Virus record (IMG/VR): IMGVR_UViG_3300033148_009804
Location: 1 to 48,901 of that record
DNA from: a virus
Length of the DNA: 48,901 nucleotides
Reading direction: 5' to 3' (one strand)
Shown: in pieces, positions 39,517-48,741 of the stretch
How positions within the stretch are numbered: the stretch's first letter is position 1
Layout: every line of letters starts with the position of its first letter
Notes under the pieces: generated by a model
The model's input: only the letters and a program-made list of their open reading frames with translations
Told to the model about the DNA's origin: nothing
The model's database searches: none
Position numbers and translations under genes: made by a program

Positions 39517-41730
39517 ATGGCTAAGCCCCTCGTCTTCGGCGAACCGGTCGCCGCTGCGCGCCTCGCCGGCGATGCGACCGACGTCGCGCGCCGCCGCTCG
39601 CGCCGCGCCACCGCCCGGGATGTCGCTATCGCCCCGGTGGCGGATCCCGCGCGCCGCGAGCGGTGCCGCCTGGACCTGCGCGCCTTCTGCGAGCTCTACC
39701 TCCCGGACCTCTTCACCCTCGCCTGGTCGCCGGATCACCTGACCATCATCGCACGCCTCGCCGACTGCATTCTCTACGGCCGCCGTTACTGTCTCGCGGC
39801 TGCCCGCGGCACCGGCAAAAGCACGCTCGTCATCGCCGCCTGCCTCTGGGCTATACTTTACGGACACCGCAGTTTTGTCGTCATCCTCGGCGCGACTCAC
39901 GAGGACTCGAAGGCGCGGCTCGAGTCCATTCGCCTCCTGATCGAAACTTGCGACGCGATTCACGCCGACTTCCCCGGCCCGTGCTCGTGCGTCCGTGCCT
40001 TGGAAGGCGCATGGAACCGGAGCAACGCACAGACCGTCGCCGGCGAGCGCACGCACATCAAGTGGGGCGGTACATTTTTGAGCGTCTTTCCAATGATCGA
40101 CGGCGAGCCATCCAGCGGCGCCGTCGTCGCGACACGCTCAATGGATTCTTCGATTCGCGGCATCCAGCACACAAAACCCGACGGGACAATTATCCGCCCC
40201 GATCTCGTCCTGCTCGACGATCCGCAAACGCCTGAACAGGCGGCCAGCGAATTCCAGGTCAACAAACTCGAAAACAGAATCAAAGGGGATGTTCTGAACC
40301 TTGCCGGCCCGAACGTCAGCCTCGCCGCGTTCATGCTCATCACCGTGATCGCCGAAGACGACATCGCCATGCGCTTCCTCGACCACCAGCGCCACCCGAC
40401 CTGGCGCGGGCAGCGCTTCCAGTTGATTTACAAGCCGCCCACGAATCAGGGCCTATGGGAGCGATACGACGTAATTCGGCAGACCTCGCTCGACAAGCAC
40501 GGCGACGAACGCCTCGCCGCCGAGTTCTACGCGGCCCATCGCGAGGCCATGGACGAGGGCGCCGAGGTCGCCTGGACCGAACGATACCGCCCCGAGCGCG
40601 GCGAAATCTCCGCAGTGCAATTCGCGATGAATGAGCTATTCGATTTGGGGCCCGCCGTCTTCCGCGCTGAGTATCAGAACGAGCCGCCGCCACGCGAAGA
40701 TCTCGCCGCCCTCGTCCTCGATGCCTATAGAGTCGAAACCAAATCGAGCGGGCTGGCACGCGGCGCCGTCCCCGAAAACGCCCTGAGCCTCGTCAGCGGA
40801 TGGGACGTGGGCAAATTCGGCATCTACTGGATCGTCGCCGCCGTGGGACCCCATCGCGTCGTCAGCATCATCGACTACGGCATGCAGGAAATCGACGCCC
40901 CGACGGGCCGCATCGACCCCGCCGACATGGCCCGGACGCAGGCCCTCGAAATCGCCATCCTCAACGGTTGCCGGCGGCTCCACGACAAATTCACCGCCGA
41001 CCCCTACGTCTGCCCCGCGACCGGCGAGGCGCATGAAGTCGACTTGACGCTCATCGACGCCGGCTACCAGGCGGTGGCCGTTCACAAGTTCTGCAGCGAA
41101 GATCCTGCGCGCCTCGGCGCCGTGCGCGGATGCGGCACCGCGCGCCACCAGCCGAATTTCTACATCCCGCGCAAGACGCTGATCACGCACGACGGCAATC
41201 TCTACCTCAAACCCGACGCCTCCGGCCGCCGCGTCCACTACGCGAATGTCGATGTCTACAAAGAGCAGGTGCAGGGCGGATTCATCCTCGAACCCGACGC
41301 CCCCGGCTCGCTCGCGCTCTTCGAGCCCGAGCATCGCCGCACGCACCACAGCATCGCCCGTCACATCACCGCCGAGATTCAGACCGAAGTCGACCCGGGC
41401 GTTTTCAAATGGACCAAAGCCCGCGGCCGACCCGACAACCACTGGCTCGACGCCACCGGCTACGCGCTGGCCTGCATTTCCATCCTCGAACACAGTCGCC
41501 CGCTCCTGGCCGTCGATTCGCCCGAGCTGGAAGAACCCGAGGAGCCGGACGACACGCCGCAACCGCGAAAGCAGCGCCAGCGCCGCGACCCGCCGCCCAG
41601 GAGACAAAACGCGCGGCGCGCCGCGAAGCCCCCGCGCAGCCGGCCGCGCAACGCGAACGCACGCAACCGCGACAGCGGGCGCGAATCGCGCCCCTGGATC
41701 AACGCCCCCGGCCGAAAACCATGGATCTGA
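39517..41730 (+). CDS. terL: Terminase large subunit
   Basis: A 737-residue packaging motor. AARGTGKST near 95-103 is Walker A and LVLLDDPQT near 230-238 is Walker B with the catalytic acidic residue. The C-terminal nuclease fold is seen as SGWDVGKFG near 419, DLTLIDAGY near 508 and DNHWLDATGY near 639. The last 70 residues are Arg/Pro-rich and probably disordered. GGGGAGG precedes the chosen ATG. No small terminase is recognised beside it, and the portal gene is about 12.7 kb away around the circle. Confidence 0.92.
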   Translation: MAKPLVFGEPVAAARLAGDATDVARRRSRRATARDVAIAPVADPARRERCRLDLRAFCELYLPDLFTLAWSPDHLTIIARLADCILYGRRYCLAAARGTGKSTLVIAACLWAILYGHRSFVVILGATHEDSKARLESIRLLIETCDAIHADFPGPCSCVRALEGAWNRSNAQTVAGERTHIKWGGTFLSVFPMIDGEPSSGAVVATRSMDSSIRGIQHTKPDGTIIRPDLVLLDDPQTPEQAASEFQVNKLENRIKGDVLNLAGPNVSLAAFMLITVIAEDDIAMRFLDHQRHPTWRGQRFQLIYKPPTNQGLWERYDVIRQTSLDKHGDERLAAEFYAAHREAMDEGAEVAWTERYRPERGEISAVQFAMNELFDLGPAVFRAEYQNEPPPREDLAALVLDAYRVETKSSGLARGAVPENALSLVSGWDVGKFGIYWIVAAVGPHRVVSIIDYGMQEIDAPTGRIDPADMARTQALEIAILNGCRRLHDKFTADPYVCPATGEAHEVDLTLIDAGYQAVAVHKFCSEDPARLGAVRGCGTARHQPNFYIPRKTLITHDGNLYLKPDASGRRVHYANVDVYKEQVQGGFILEPDAPGSLALFEPEHRRTHHSIARHITAEIQTEVDPGVFKWTKARGRPDNHWLDATGYALACISILEHSRPLLAVDSPELEEPEEPDDTPQPRKQRQRRDPPPRRQNARRAAKPPRSRPRNANARNRDSGRESRPWINAPGRKPWI

Positions 41731-41750
41731 GGGACTCGAAAGGAGACGAG

Positions 41751-42200
41751 ATGGCCGACGAGCAGAAAGAGAGAAAGAAACGCCGCCAGCCCGCGAGCAG
41801 CCCGCCGCCCGAGCGGCTCAATGTCCGAGAAAAGCCGATTCTCTGGAAGCCGCGCGCCCTGATTCAGTGCCCGGCGTGCAAAAAGCGCAAATATCAGAGC
41901 GGCATTCGCGACGTCGTCTGCTACGCCGCCCGCGCAGGCGTCCACTACCTGCGCTGCAACGTCTGCGATTTGCGATTCAAGGCCATCGATCCGCGCGAGA
42001 AACGCCTCGCCGAGGCTCGACAGCGCGCCGAACGCGACGAGATCACACGCGCGAACCTCAAGACGGCCGGCATCCGCCTCCGCATGGCCGTCAAGGAATT
42101 TCGCGCCAGCCGCCGCACGCGGGACGATGCCATCGCCGAAATCAAGCGCGCCCGGGCCGCCCGCGCCGAGTTCGAGGCGGAGGCGGAGAAAAAATCGTGA
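41751..42200 (+). CDS. Zinc-ribbon and coiled-coil protein after terminase
   Basis: A 149-residue protein set by AAAGGAGACGAG. A basic N-terminus is followed by a four-Cys ribbon (CPACKKRKY near 38 and CNVCDLRF near 67) and a charged coiled coil to the end. It could be a terminase partner or transcription-type regulator; the sequence does not decide. Confidence 0.55.
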   Translation: MADEQKERKKRRQPASSPPPERLNVREKPILWKPRALIQCPACKKRKYQSGIRDVVCYAARAGVHYLRCNVCDLRFKAIDPREKRLAEARQRAERDEITRANLKTAGIRLRMAVKEFRASRRTRDDAIAEIKRARAARAEFEAEAEKKS

Positions 42201-42448
42201 CGCGCATCCCGACAGTCATCAAATCGTCGAGCGAGGCATATCGACGCGGCCAATATCAATGCAGCGCCTGCTGGGAAGTCGTCGACGGCCGGCGCTTCGA
42301 TTCGGCCAGCGCCCTGTGCGTGAATTGCGCGCGGGAACTCGGCTACCTGCCGAAGGGCGCCGGCGCCCCAACGCCGGTCCGATTCGACACCGACACCGAT
42401 CCACTTCACACCCTCACCCACCCATTCGCCTGCGAGAAAGCGACGTGA
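42197..42448 (+). CDS. Small zinc-ribbon protein
   Basis: An 83-residue protein with GTG start overlapping the previous stop. CSAC near 22-25 and CVNC near 42-45 form a four-Cys ribbon; the remainder is polar. One of at least five zinc-ribbon proteins of this phage. Function unknown. Confidence 0.55.
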   Translation: MTRIPTVIKSSSEAYRRGQYQCSACWEVVDGRRFDSASALCVNCARELGYLPKGAGAPTPVRFDTDTDPLHTLTHPFACEKAT

Positions 42449-42449
42449 A

Positions 42450-43304
42450 TTGAGCACAACGCAACCGACACGGCCTGTGCTTCGATACCACGGCGGCAAG
42501 TGGCAACTCGCGCCCTGGATCATCGCGTACTTCCCCCCGCATCGAGTCTACGTCGAGCCATTCGGCGGCGCAGCGTCCGTCCTGCTGCGCAAACCGCGGA
42601 GCTATGCGGAAATCTACAACGACATCGACGGCGAAGTCGTAAATCTCTTTCAGGTCGTTCGGGATCGAGGAAAAGAGCTCGCGGCGGCGCTGACGCTGAC
42701 GCCCTTCGCCCGGGCCGAATATCGGGCAGCATTCCAGCCCTCAGACGATCCGCTCGAATCCGCGCGCCGCCTCATCGTCCGCAGTTTCATGGGCTTCGGG
42801 TCCGATTCGATACTCCTCAGCCGCGCGAGCGGATTCCACGCCAGCAGTAACCGTTTGGGAACGACGCCCGCCCATGACTGGCGTCATTATCCCGCCTGCC
42901 TCGCGGCAATAATCGAGCGCCTGCGCGGAATCGTGATCGAGCAACGCCCCGCCCTCGAAGTCATGCAGCAACACGACGGCCCGGGCACCCTGCATTATTG
43001 TGACCCACCTTACGTCCAGGACACGCGCTCCAGCCTGGCTCATCAGGCGAGATGCTACAAGCACGAAATGAGCGCCGCCGATCACGTCGCCTTGGCGGAA
43101 TTTCTCCACGCCTGTCAGGGATTCGTGGTTCTGAGCGGCTACGACTGCGAATTGTACCAGGGCCTCTACGGCGATTGGCCATCGACGCACAAAGAGGCCC
43201 TGGCGGACGGCGCCCGCCCCCGCGTCGAGCATCTCTGGCTATCGCCCAGGACCGAGGCCGCACTACTGCCGCTCTTCGCCAATCTGCATGAGGACACGAC
43301 ATGA
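42450..43304 (+). CDS. DNA adenine-N6 methyltransferase (Dam/D12 class)
   Basis: A 284-residue Dam-like enzyme. RYHGGKWQLAPWI near 12-24 (the GGK start typical of D12 enzymes), VEPFGGAASVL near 35-45 (SAM-binding motif I), YNDID near 56-60 and CDPPY at 184-188 (the catalytic DPPY) are all in place. The only usable start is TTG at 42450; an in-frame ATG is not present before motif I. Methylation may block restriction or regulate transcription. It overlaps the next gene by four bases. Confidence 0.9.
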   Translation: MSTTQPTRPVLRYHGGKWQLAPWIIAYFPPHRVYVEPFGGAASVLLRKPRSYAEIYNDIDGEVVNLFQVVRDRGKELAAALTLTPFARAEYRAAFQPSDDPLESARRLIVRSFMGFGSDSILLSRASGFHASSNRLGTTPAHDWRHYPACLAAIIERLRGIVIEQRPALEVMQQHDGPGTLHYCDPPYVQDTRSSLAHQARCYKHEMSAADHVALAEFLHACQGFVVLSGYDCELYQGLYGDWPSTHKEALADGARPRVEHLWLSPRTEAALLPLFANLHEDTT

Positions 43305-44278
43305 CGCCGAATAGCGCGACGATCAAGAGGGACGAATCACGAATCCACGTCGTGCGCGAGCGGGGGGGGATGGGCGACTGGATCTGTATCAGCGCCGCGC
43401 TCGACGGCCTCGCCGAGAAATGGCCGCGCCGCCCGATCACGGTCTGGGGTCCGGCGAAATATCGCGACCTCATCCTGCAGGGGCACTGCGACGGCATGGA
43501 CCGACCCAACTGCGCCTGGCAGGCGACCGACGAACTCACCCTCCGCGACCGACCCGACGCGCCGCTGCGCCCGCAATTCGACGGCACCGTCATTGATCTG
43601 AACGGGCCATGTCCCGCGAAAGCGCACGAGCGCGCCACCGCCGGCAAGCCGTTCAGGTCACGAATCGAACTTTTCGCCGAGGCGGCCGGCGTCACAGCGC
43701 AGCGGCCAGTCTTCAGCCTCAACCCCGACGAACTCACGACGGCCACGAGCCAGCGCCAGGATCTGTCGCGCAGCATCGCGATTGCGCCGCACGCCGCCGC
43801 AATCGTCCGATCGTGGCCGCCGTCACATTGTCGAATGCTCGCCGCGCATCTCGAGCAGGCCGAGATTCCCGTCTTGTGGCTCGACGAGACCGAGGACTAT
43901 ATTCGCGACCTGCCCGGGCTCAAATCCTGGGGCCTGAGTTGGAGCGAACTGGCAATTACGCTGATTCGCTGCCGCTGTCTGATCAGCGTCGATACCGGCA
44001 TCCTGCACCTGGCCGGCGCCCTGACCGTGCCCGCGCTCGGGCTCTTCGGCCCGACCGACGCGCGCCTCGCGGTGAACTTCTACCCCCTCTCGGCCGCGAT
44101 TCAGGGCTCGCGCCCGCCCGGCCTGGACTGCCCCTGTCACTATCAGAACGAGCGCGGATTCGGCGCCCTCGCCTGCGGCGCCGGCGAGCCCGGATGCGGC
44201 TCGATGCGCTCTTTGAAGCCCGCCGAAGTGGCCCGCGCCCTCGTCGTCACCCTGAAAAATTCGAGGCTGCCAAAATGA
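43301..44278 (+). CDS. GT9-family (heptosyltransferase-like) glycosyltransferase
   Basis: A 325-residue protein. RERGGMGDWICISAALDGLA near 19-38 is the N-terminal glycine loop of GT9 enzymes, and SVDTGILHLAGALTVPALGL followed by FGPTD near 228-252 is their donor-binding C-terminal signature. Heptosyltransferases transfer ADP-heptose to LPS core, but GT9 also covers other sugars. It overlaps its neighbours by four bases on each side. Substrate unknown. Confidence 0.82.
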   Translation: MTPNSATIKRDESRIHVVRERGGMGDWICISAALDGLAEKWPRRPITVWGPAKYRDLILQGHCDGMDRPNCAWQATDELTLRDRPDAPLRPQFDGTVIDLNGPCPAKAHERATAGKPFRSRIELFAEAAGVTAQRPVFSLNPDELTTATSQRQDLSRSIAIAPHAAAIVRSWPPSHCRMLAAHLEQAEIPVLWLDETEDYIRDLPGLKSWGLSWSELAITLIRCRCLISVDTGILHLAGALTVPALGLFGPTDARLAVNFYPLSAAIQGSRPPGLDCPCHYQNERGFGALACGAGEPGCGSMRSLKPAEVARALVVTLKNSRLPK

Positions 44279-45408
44279 CCAGGACCGCGCGCAAGACCTA
44301 TAAAAACATCGCGCTGATCAGCGACGCCGACTCGCCGGGGCCGTTCCGGCATCAGATCGACGACTGGCAGATCAATGGCGTCGAGGCGCTGGCCTGGGCG
44401 CTGACGCACAAAGATCGAACCGTCACCGTCTGGCACGGGACGGAGCCCGATGAGGCATTTCTCAACACGATCTGTGGACATTGTGACGCCGTTCTGATCA
44501 ACCTCAAACACTCGCTCTGGGACGCAGCGCCGATCATCGCGCATCGCGCGCGCGCCGCCGGCATCGCGGTGTGGGGCTATCAGGAAGGACCCTCGAACCT
44601 GCTCGGCCTGCTCGCGCCCGGGCCGCTCGAACGATTCCGCGAGGCCATGCGCGCCTGCGACCGCATATTCCTCTATGACCGGCGCGCGCTCGATCTCTGG
44701 CGCGCGGCACTGCCGGGAATTCCTGTCTCGTGGCTGCCGCTGCCGGCGCCGGTCGAGGTCTATGAGAAATATCGCATCCCGCTCAAAGATCGACCTGGCG
44801 GGACAGGGAGCCGCGAGCCGGCGCGCGTCGCCCTCTGCCAGCCGATCAGCGCGAAACGCGGCGCTGCGCTCTCGATCACGCTCGCGGCACAGATGGGCAC
44901 CCGGCGGAAGCCCGTCAGCATCTTATGCCAGGGCCACTCGCCGTGCGACGTGGGTCTCGCAGCGCGCCTCATCACCGAGACGAATCTCGGCGCAACGATC
45001 CCTGATGCGTTCGGCCACCTGCCATGGACCCGCCGGCGTTCGCTGAGCGCTCCCCGCAACGAAACCACGACCCCGCGCCGGCGCCCGCGGCGGCGAATCT
45101 GGCTCCACGAACTCGCGCGATGCCGCCTGGCCATAAACCTCGACACCGCTACCTGCTACGGGCGCTTCCAGGCCGATTGCGCCGGCCTCGGCGTGCCCTG
45201 CATCGGCAGCAAGGCGCCGTTCATGCAGGATGAGCTCTGGCACGAACTCGCCTTCACCGGCTGGCGCGAATTCAGCCATGGGGTGACTCTCGGCCGCTCG
45301 CTTCTGACCAATCCGGCCGAGGCCGCCCTCTATGTGGCCCGGGCTGATCGCCGCCGCCACCAATTCACACCCTCCAGAATTCGCGCACTTTTTGAGGAGG
45401 GGGCATAA
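44275..45408 (+). CDS. GT-B-like putative glycosyltransferase
   Basis: A 377-residue protein coupled to the GT9 gene. GIAVWGYQEGPSNLLGLLAP near 99-118, followed by CDRIFLYDRRALDLWRAAL and VSWLPLPAPVEVY near 145-161, has the look of the middle of GT4/spore-protein-type GT-B transferases; the C-terminal LARCRLAINLDTATCYGRFQ and CAGLGVPCIGS segments fit the donor lobe. A basic RR-rich loop near 250-280 is unusual. Assignment is moderate. Confidence 0.62.
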   Translation: MTRTARKTYKNIALISDADSPGPFRHQIDDWQINGVEALAWALTHKDRTVTVWHGTEPDEAFLNTICGHCDAVLINLKHSLWDAAPIIAHRARAAGIAVWGYQEGPSNLLGLLAPGPLERFREAMRACDRIFLYDRRALDLWRAALPGIPVSWLPLPAPVEVYEKYRIPLKDRPGGTGSREPARVALCQPISAKRGAALSITLAAQMGTRRKPVSILCQGHSPCDVGLAARLITETNLGATIPDAFGHLPWTRRRSLSAPRNETTTPRRRPRRRIWLHELARCRLAINLDTATCYGRFQADCAGLGVPCIGSKAPFMQDELWHELAFTGWREFSHGVTLGRSLLTNPAEAALYVARADRRRHQFTPSRIRALFEEGA

Positions 45409-45695
45409 TCTACATCGATGCCCCAACGGCCTACGCGATGGGATTCGCCGCCCGGTTGCCGCGCCGGCACGGGCGCCGCTGGAGTCATCTCTGGTGTGAC
45501 GCGGGCGATGAGGACGCTCTACACGCCATGGCCTTGAGGATTGGCCTTCGCCGTGACTGGTATCAGCGGAGCCGAATTCAAAACCATTACGATGTGACGC
45601 CGCGTAAACGATTAGAGGCGATTGCCGCTGGCGCGCAGCCCATGAGTTTTCGCTCATGGTGGCGAGTAAAACGGCAGACCAAGAAGGAGGGTTGA
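45405..45695 (+). CDS. DUF4031 protein with a non-ATG start
   Basis: The family opens with a YxDxA-type strand, here IYIDAPTAYAMG, which lies before the first ATG (45438). The in-frame codons ahead of it are ATA (45405) and ATC (45408), right behind a strong GAGGAGGGGG. The rest matches the family: WSHLWCDAGDEDALHAMALR, then IGLRRDWYQ and HYDVTPRKRLEAIAAGA. Either a rare ATA/ATC start is used or an ATG has mutated. Length about 96 residues from ATA (85 from ATG). Function of DUF4031 is unknown; it is common in phages. Confidence 0.65.
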   Translation: MIYIDAPTAYAMGFAARLPRRHGRRWSHLWCDAGDEDALHAMALRIGLRRDWYQRSRIQNHYDVTPRKRLEAIAAGAQPMSFRSWWRVKRQTKKEG

Positions 45696-45696
45696 T

Positions 45697-46476
45697 ATGA
45701 ACTCGCTGCTGATGGACGGCGAGAGCGTTCGGGGAACCCTTGCTGAGCAGAAGTGGCAGACCAGGCGACTCGTGAAGCCGCAGCCGCCGGAGGACACTGT
45801 GAGGATCATGGTTGGTGAAGCCGTGCGGAATGGGACGTGGGCCATTGCGTACGATGATGCTGGCCATGGGCTGCCTTGGAATGCGCGCTGCCCCTACACG
45901 GTCGGGCAGGTGCTCTATGTGCGCGAGACGTGGGGTGTGCGGGCCTATGGAACTGATGCTCCTGCGCTGATGACGACGCAGTCGGATGGCCTCCGACTCT
46001 ATCTGGAATATAAGGCGGACGACGACTGGGGGGCTGGTATACGACGCACCTACGTCCCTGATGATCCTGACTATGCCCGCATCCGCGCGCTCGTGAAATG
46101 CCACGAAGACGAGACGCGCTGGCGCTCCTCGCGCTTCATGCCTGCATGGGCGGCCCGTCTATTCGTGCGGATCACGCGGATCAGGGCCGAGCGCGTGCAG
46201 GATATAAGCATGTCTGATATCCTGGCCGAGGGCAGACGGGGGGATTCGGCAGACCTGCGGCCGTGGTTCCGCGACCGCTGGAACGGTCTCCACGCGAAGT
46301 TCAAGCGGGCGAAGCGCAATCCGTGGATGGGCACGCCAGAGGAATGCTTGGTTTCATATCCGTGGGGCAGCGGTACGGGGGCGACGAACCCAGTCAATGG
46401 CCGAATCCTGTACACAATCGGCAACCCCTGGGTTTGGGCCTATGACTTCGGCCGCGCCGAGAAAGGAGAGGACTGA
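45697..46476 (+). CDS. Phage ASCH-like protein
   Basis: A 259-residue protein whose start (KWQTRRLVKPQPP near 19-31) and GQVLYVRETWGVRAYG near 71-86 match a phage family related to ASCH/PUA domains, which bind RNA or nucleotides. ARLFVRITRIRAERVQDIS near 153-171 and the final WVWAYDFGRAEKG fit the same family. AAGGAGGG precedes the ATG. Its stop overlaps the DUF5131 gene; the two often travel together in phages. Confidence 0.7.
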   Translation: MNSLLMDGESVRGTLAEQKWQTRRLVKPQPPEDTVRIMVGEAVRNGTWAIAYDDAGHGLPWNARCPYTVGQVLYVRETWGVRAYGTDAPALMTTQSDGLRLYLEYKADDDWGAGIRRTYVPDDPDYARIRALVKCHEDETRWRSSRFMPAWAARLFVRITRIRAERVQDISMSDILAEGRRGDSADLRPWFRDRWNGLHAKFKRAKRNPWMGTPEECLVSYPWGSGTGATNPVNGRILYTIGNPWVWAYDFGRAEKGED

Positions 46477-47426
46477 TGAGTGCGACGAAAATCGAATGTG
46501 CCGAAGAATCGTGGAGCCCCGTCACAGGCTGCACGCCGATCAGCGAAGGCTGCGCGAATTGCTACGCAAAGCGCATGGCCCAACGCCTTCGCGGTCGATT
46601 CGGCTACCCCGCCGACGATCCGTTCCGCGTGACGCTACATGAAGATAGGCTCGATGATCCTCTCTATCTGGGCTGGGGCAAACCCCGGCGCGTATTCGTG
46701 TGCTCAATGTCGGACCTGTTCCATGACGACGTGCCTGATCAATTCATCAAGCAGGTGCTGTGGCAGGCGTTTACGGCCCCCAAGCATAGGTTTCTCGTCC
46801 TCACCAAGCGGCCGAGACGCATGCGGGCCTTTTTCACCAGTGGCCGCCTGTCACGAAGGCGCGCGGGTGATCCATGCCGGAATCTCTGGCTTGGCGTCAG
46901 TGCCGAGAATCAGGCGCGCGCGGATGAGCGGATTCCGATCCTGCTCCAGATTCCCGCCGCCGTGCGTTTCGTGTCCTATGAGCCTGCGCTGGGGCCGGTG
47001 GATTTTACGCGGGTCCTTGATGTGCCTGCTGGGATGTCGATTGATGCGTTGCGGGGCGACAGACGGCATCACATAGGCTGTGACGAGGGTGGCCGAGCCA
47101 TGTTCGAGAGCGTGGCGGACCATATCAGCACTAAACTCGACTGGATCATCGCCGGGGGCGAAAGCGGGCCGGGCGCGCGACCCGCGCATCCCGACTGGTT
47201 CCGCCGGGTCCGCGACGACTGCGAGGCTGCGGGCGTCCCATTCTTCTTCAAACAGTGGGGGGCGTGGACGCCGGAAAGTGGACGAGACTGGCATGAGTCT
47301 GAGGTACATGCTTGGCCGGACGGTACGCGGATGTATCGGCATGGTGCCGAGCTCAAGGTTCGGGGTCGGCATCGCCTGCTCGACGGCCGCGAGTGGAACG
47401 AATATCCCGAGGAGGCCACGAGATGA
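46476..47426 (+). CDS. DUF5131 (Gp37/Gp68-like) protein
   Basis: A 316-residue protein. ESWSPVTGCTPISEGCANCY near 11-30 has the invariant CxxxxxxCxxC, and VFVCSMSDLFHDDVP near 73-87, KHRFLVLTKRPRRM near 104-117, LWLGVSAENQ near 138-147 and WIIAGGESGPGARP near 224-237 follow in the family order. The Cys triad and barrel-like layout recall radical-SAM enzymes, but no activity is established. It overlaps its neighbours on both sides. Seen in many phages and some defence-linked loci. Confidence 0.85.
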   Translation: MSATKIECAEESWSPVTGCTPISEGCANCYAKRMAQRLRGRFGYPADDPFRVTLHEDRLDDPLYLGWGKPRRVFVCSMSDLFHDDVPDQFIKQVLWQAFTAPKHRFLVLTKRPRRMRAFFTSGRLSRRRAGDPCRNLWLGVSAENQARADERIPILLQIPAAVRFVSYEPALGPVDFTRVLDVPAGMSIDALRGDRRHHIGCDEGGRAMFESVADHISTKLDWIIAGGESGPGARPAHPDWFRRVRDDCEAAGVPFFFKQWGAWTPESGRDWHESEVHAWPDGTRMYRHGAELKVRGRHRLLDGREWNEYPEEATR

Positions 47427-48328
47427 GCACGAAGTTGAAACGGGTCGAAGAACGGGAGGCGTGGGCGCCGCGCAGCGCCCTCACGGCCGAGCAGTGGCGC
47501 GCCGCAACCCAATACGCGCTCGTTTTCCCGGACGGGGAAATCAGTTACAGCGACGACGGCGATGCGACAGAGCATCTCGACGGCAACGAGCATGCCGTCG
47601 CCGTAGCCCGCCTCGCGGTAAGAGGCCTGTGCCCCGTCTGCGGATACGAAGGCGAGTTCGGGCCGATCACGAACGGCAACGCGCGGGAATCGATGCAGTG
47701 TCCGGACTGCCAGGCGACAAGTCGCCAGCGCGCCGTAGCGCATGGAATCATGCGCAGCATCGAATTGCCCGGCGAGCGATATATGACGCTGCCTGTATGG
47801 ACCCAGAAAGTAACACAGCACGTATACCAAGTGGGACGGGATCGATTGACGCCCTTTCTTGACGACACCATGGATGTTCGCGTCAGCGAAAACAGCCTGC
47901 GGCCTGGCTGCGACTGTCAGAACCTCGAGCGACTCGCGTATCCGTCCGCGTCGTTCACTCTGATCGTCTGTTCCGAGGTTCTCGAACACGTCCGACTCTA
48001 TCGCTACGCGCTCGCCGAACTGAGCCGCGTCCTGAAGCCGGGCGGGAGTCTGATCTTGACCGTCCCGCTGGTCGGCGGCGACGCGCACGAAACGTTCTGC
48101 GAGATCGTCACCGACAAATGCCCCGAGGCCGACATTTGGTCGCCCGACGCACCCGTCCACGCCGACCCGCTCGATCCCGCCGGCTGCCGCGTCTATCGCC
48201 ACTACAGCCGGATGCAACTCATGTCCGAATGTCGCGCCATCGGACTCGACGGCACCATCACCGCCCCCAATATCCCCGCCCACGCCATCGTCAACTGCGA
48301 GGTCTTTTTGCTCAGGAGGCTACCGTGA
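47423..48328 (+). CDS. Zinc-ribbon SAM methyltransferase
   Basis: A 301-residue protein with an N-terminal zinc ribbon (CPVCGYEGEF near 70 and CPDCQATSRQR near 93) joined to a class I methyltransferase in which VRVSENSLRPGCDCQNLERLA near 153-173 and FTLIVCSEVLEHV near 179-191 align with the post-I to motif II region, then SRVLKPGGSLILTVP. This ribbon plus methyltransferase pairing is found near glycosyltransferases. GAGGAGGCCACG precedes the ATG. Target unknown. Confidence 0.75.
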   Translation: MSTKLKRVEEREAWAPRSALTAEQWRAATQYALVFPDGEISYSDDGDATEHLDGNEHAVAVARLAVRGLCPVCGYEGEFGPITNGNARESMQCPDCQATSRQRAVAHGIMRSIELPGERYMTLPVWTQKVTQHVYQVGRDRLTPFLDDTMDVRVSENSLRPGCDCQNLERLAYPSASFTLIVCSEVLEHVRLYRYALAELSRVLKPGGSLILTVPLVGGDAHETFCEIVTDKCPEADIWSPDAPVHADPLDPAGCRVYRHYSRMQLMSECRAIGLDGTITAPNIPAHAIVNCEVFLLRRLP

Positions 48329-48741
48329 CTTTGACGCATGGCAGCCTCTTCTCCGGCATCGGCGGCCTCGATCTCGGCTTTGAGCGGGCCGGAATCGAGA
48401 CGATCTGGCAGGTCGAGATTGAACCCTATGCCCGGCGCGTCCTTGAAAAGCACTGGCCCAAGGTGAGGCGACATGACGACATCAGAACCTTCCCGCCCGA
48501 CGGATCATGGCCGACGCCCGACATCATCAGCGGAGGATTCCCCTGCCAGGACCTCTCAGTTGCCGGGAAAGGAGCCGGAATCCATGCTGGCCGGTCGGGT
48601 CTTTGGTGGGAAATGCTCAGGGTCATTCGCCTCATGGGACCGCGAATCGTCCTCGTGGAGAACGTCCCAGGGCTCCTTTCTGGAGAAGGGGGGGGGATGG
48701 GTGCGAACGTTTTTCGGGTCGCTGGCCCCGAGCGGGTTTGA
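48325..48741 (+). CDS. Cytosine-5 DNA methyltransferase, N-terminal part (frameshifted)
   Basis: GTG start with CAGGAGG upstream. The product has SLFSGIGGLDLGFERAGIE (motif I), GGFPCQDLSVAGKGAGI (motif IV, catalytic Cys) and VENVPGLLSGEGGG (motif VI). After nine G (48688-48696) this frame runs into unrelated sequence and stops at 48741, while the +1 frame continues the methyltransferase. Eight G would restore one frame. The full protein, joined to 3-392, is about 310 residues, a normal short Dcm. A sequencing overcall or a true frameshift are both possible. Confidence 0.85.
   Translation: MTLTHGSLFSGIGGLDLGFERAGIETIWQVEIEPYARRVLEKHWPKVRRHDDIRTFPPDGSWPTPDIISGGFPCQDLSVAGKGAGIHAGRSGLWWEMLRVIRLMGPRIVLVENVPGLLSGEGGGMGANVFRVAGPERV

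Noticed and set aside
39069-39524. A 151-codon open frame after the helicase
   Set aside because: It crosses the iteron and palindrome region, has no ribosome binding site, an erratic composition and overlaps the terminase start; treated as origin candidate.
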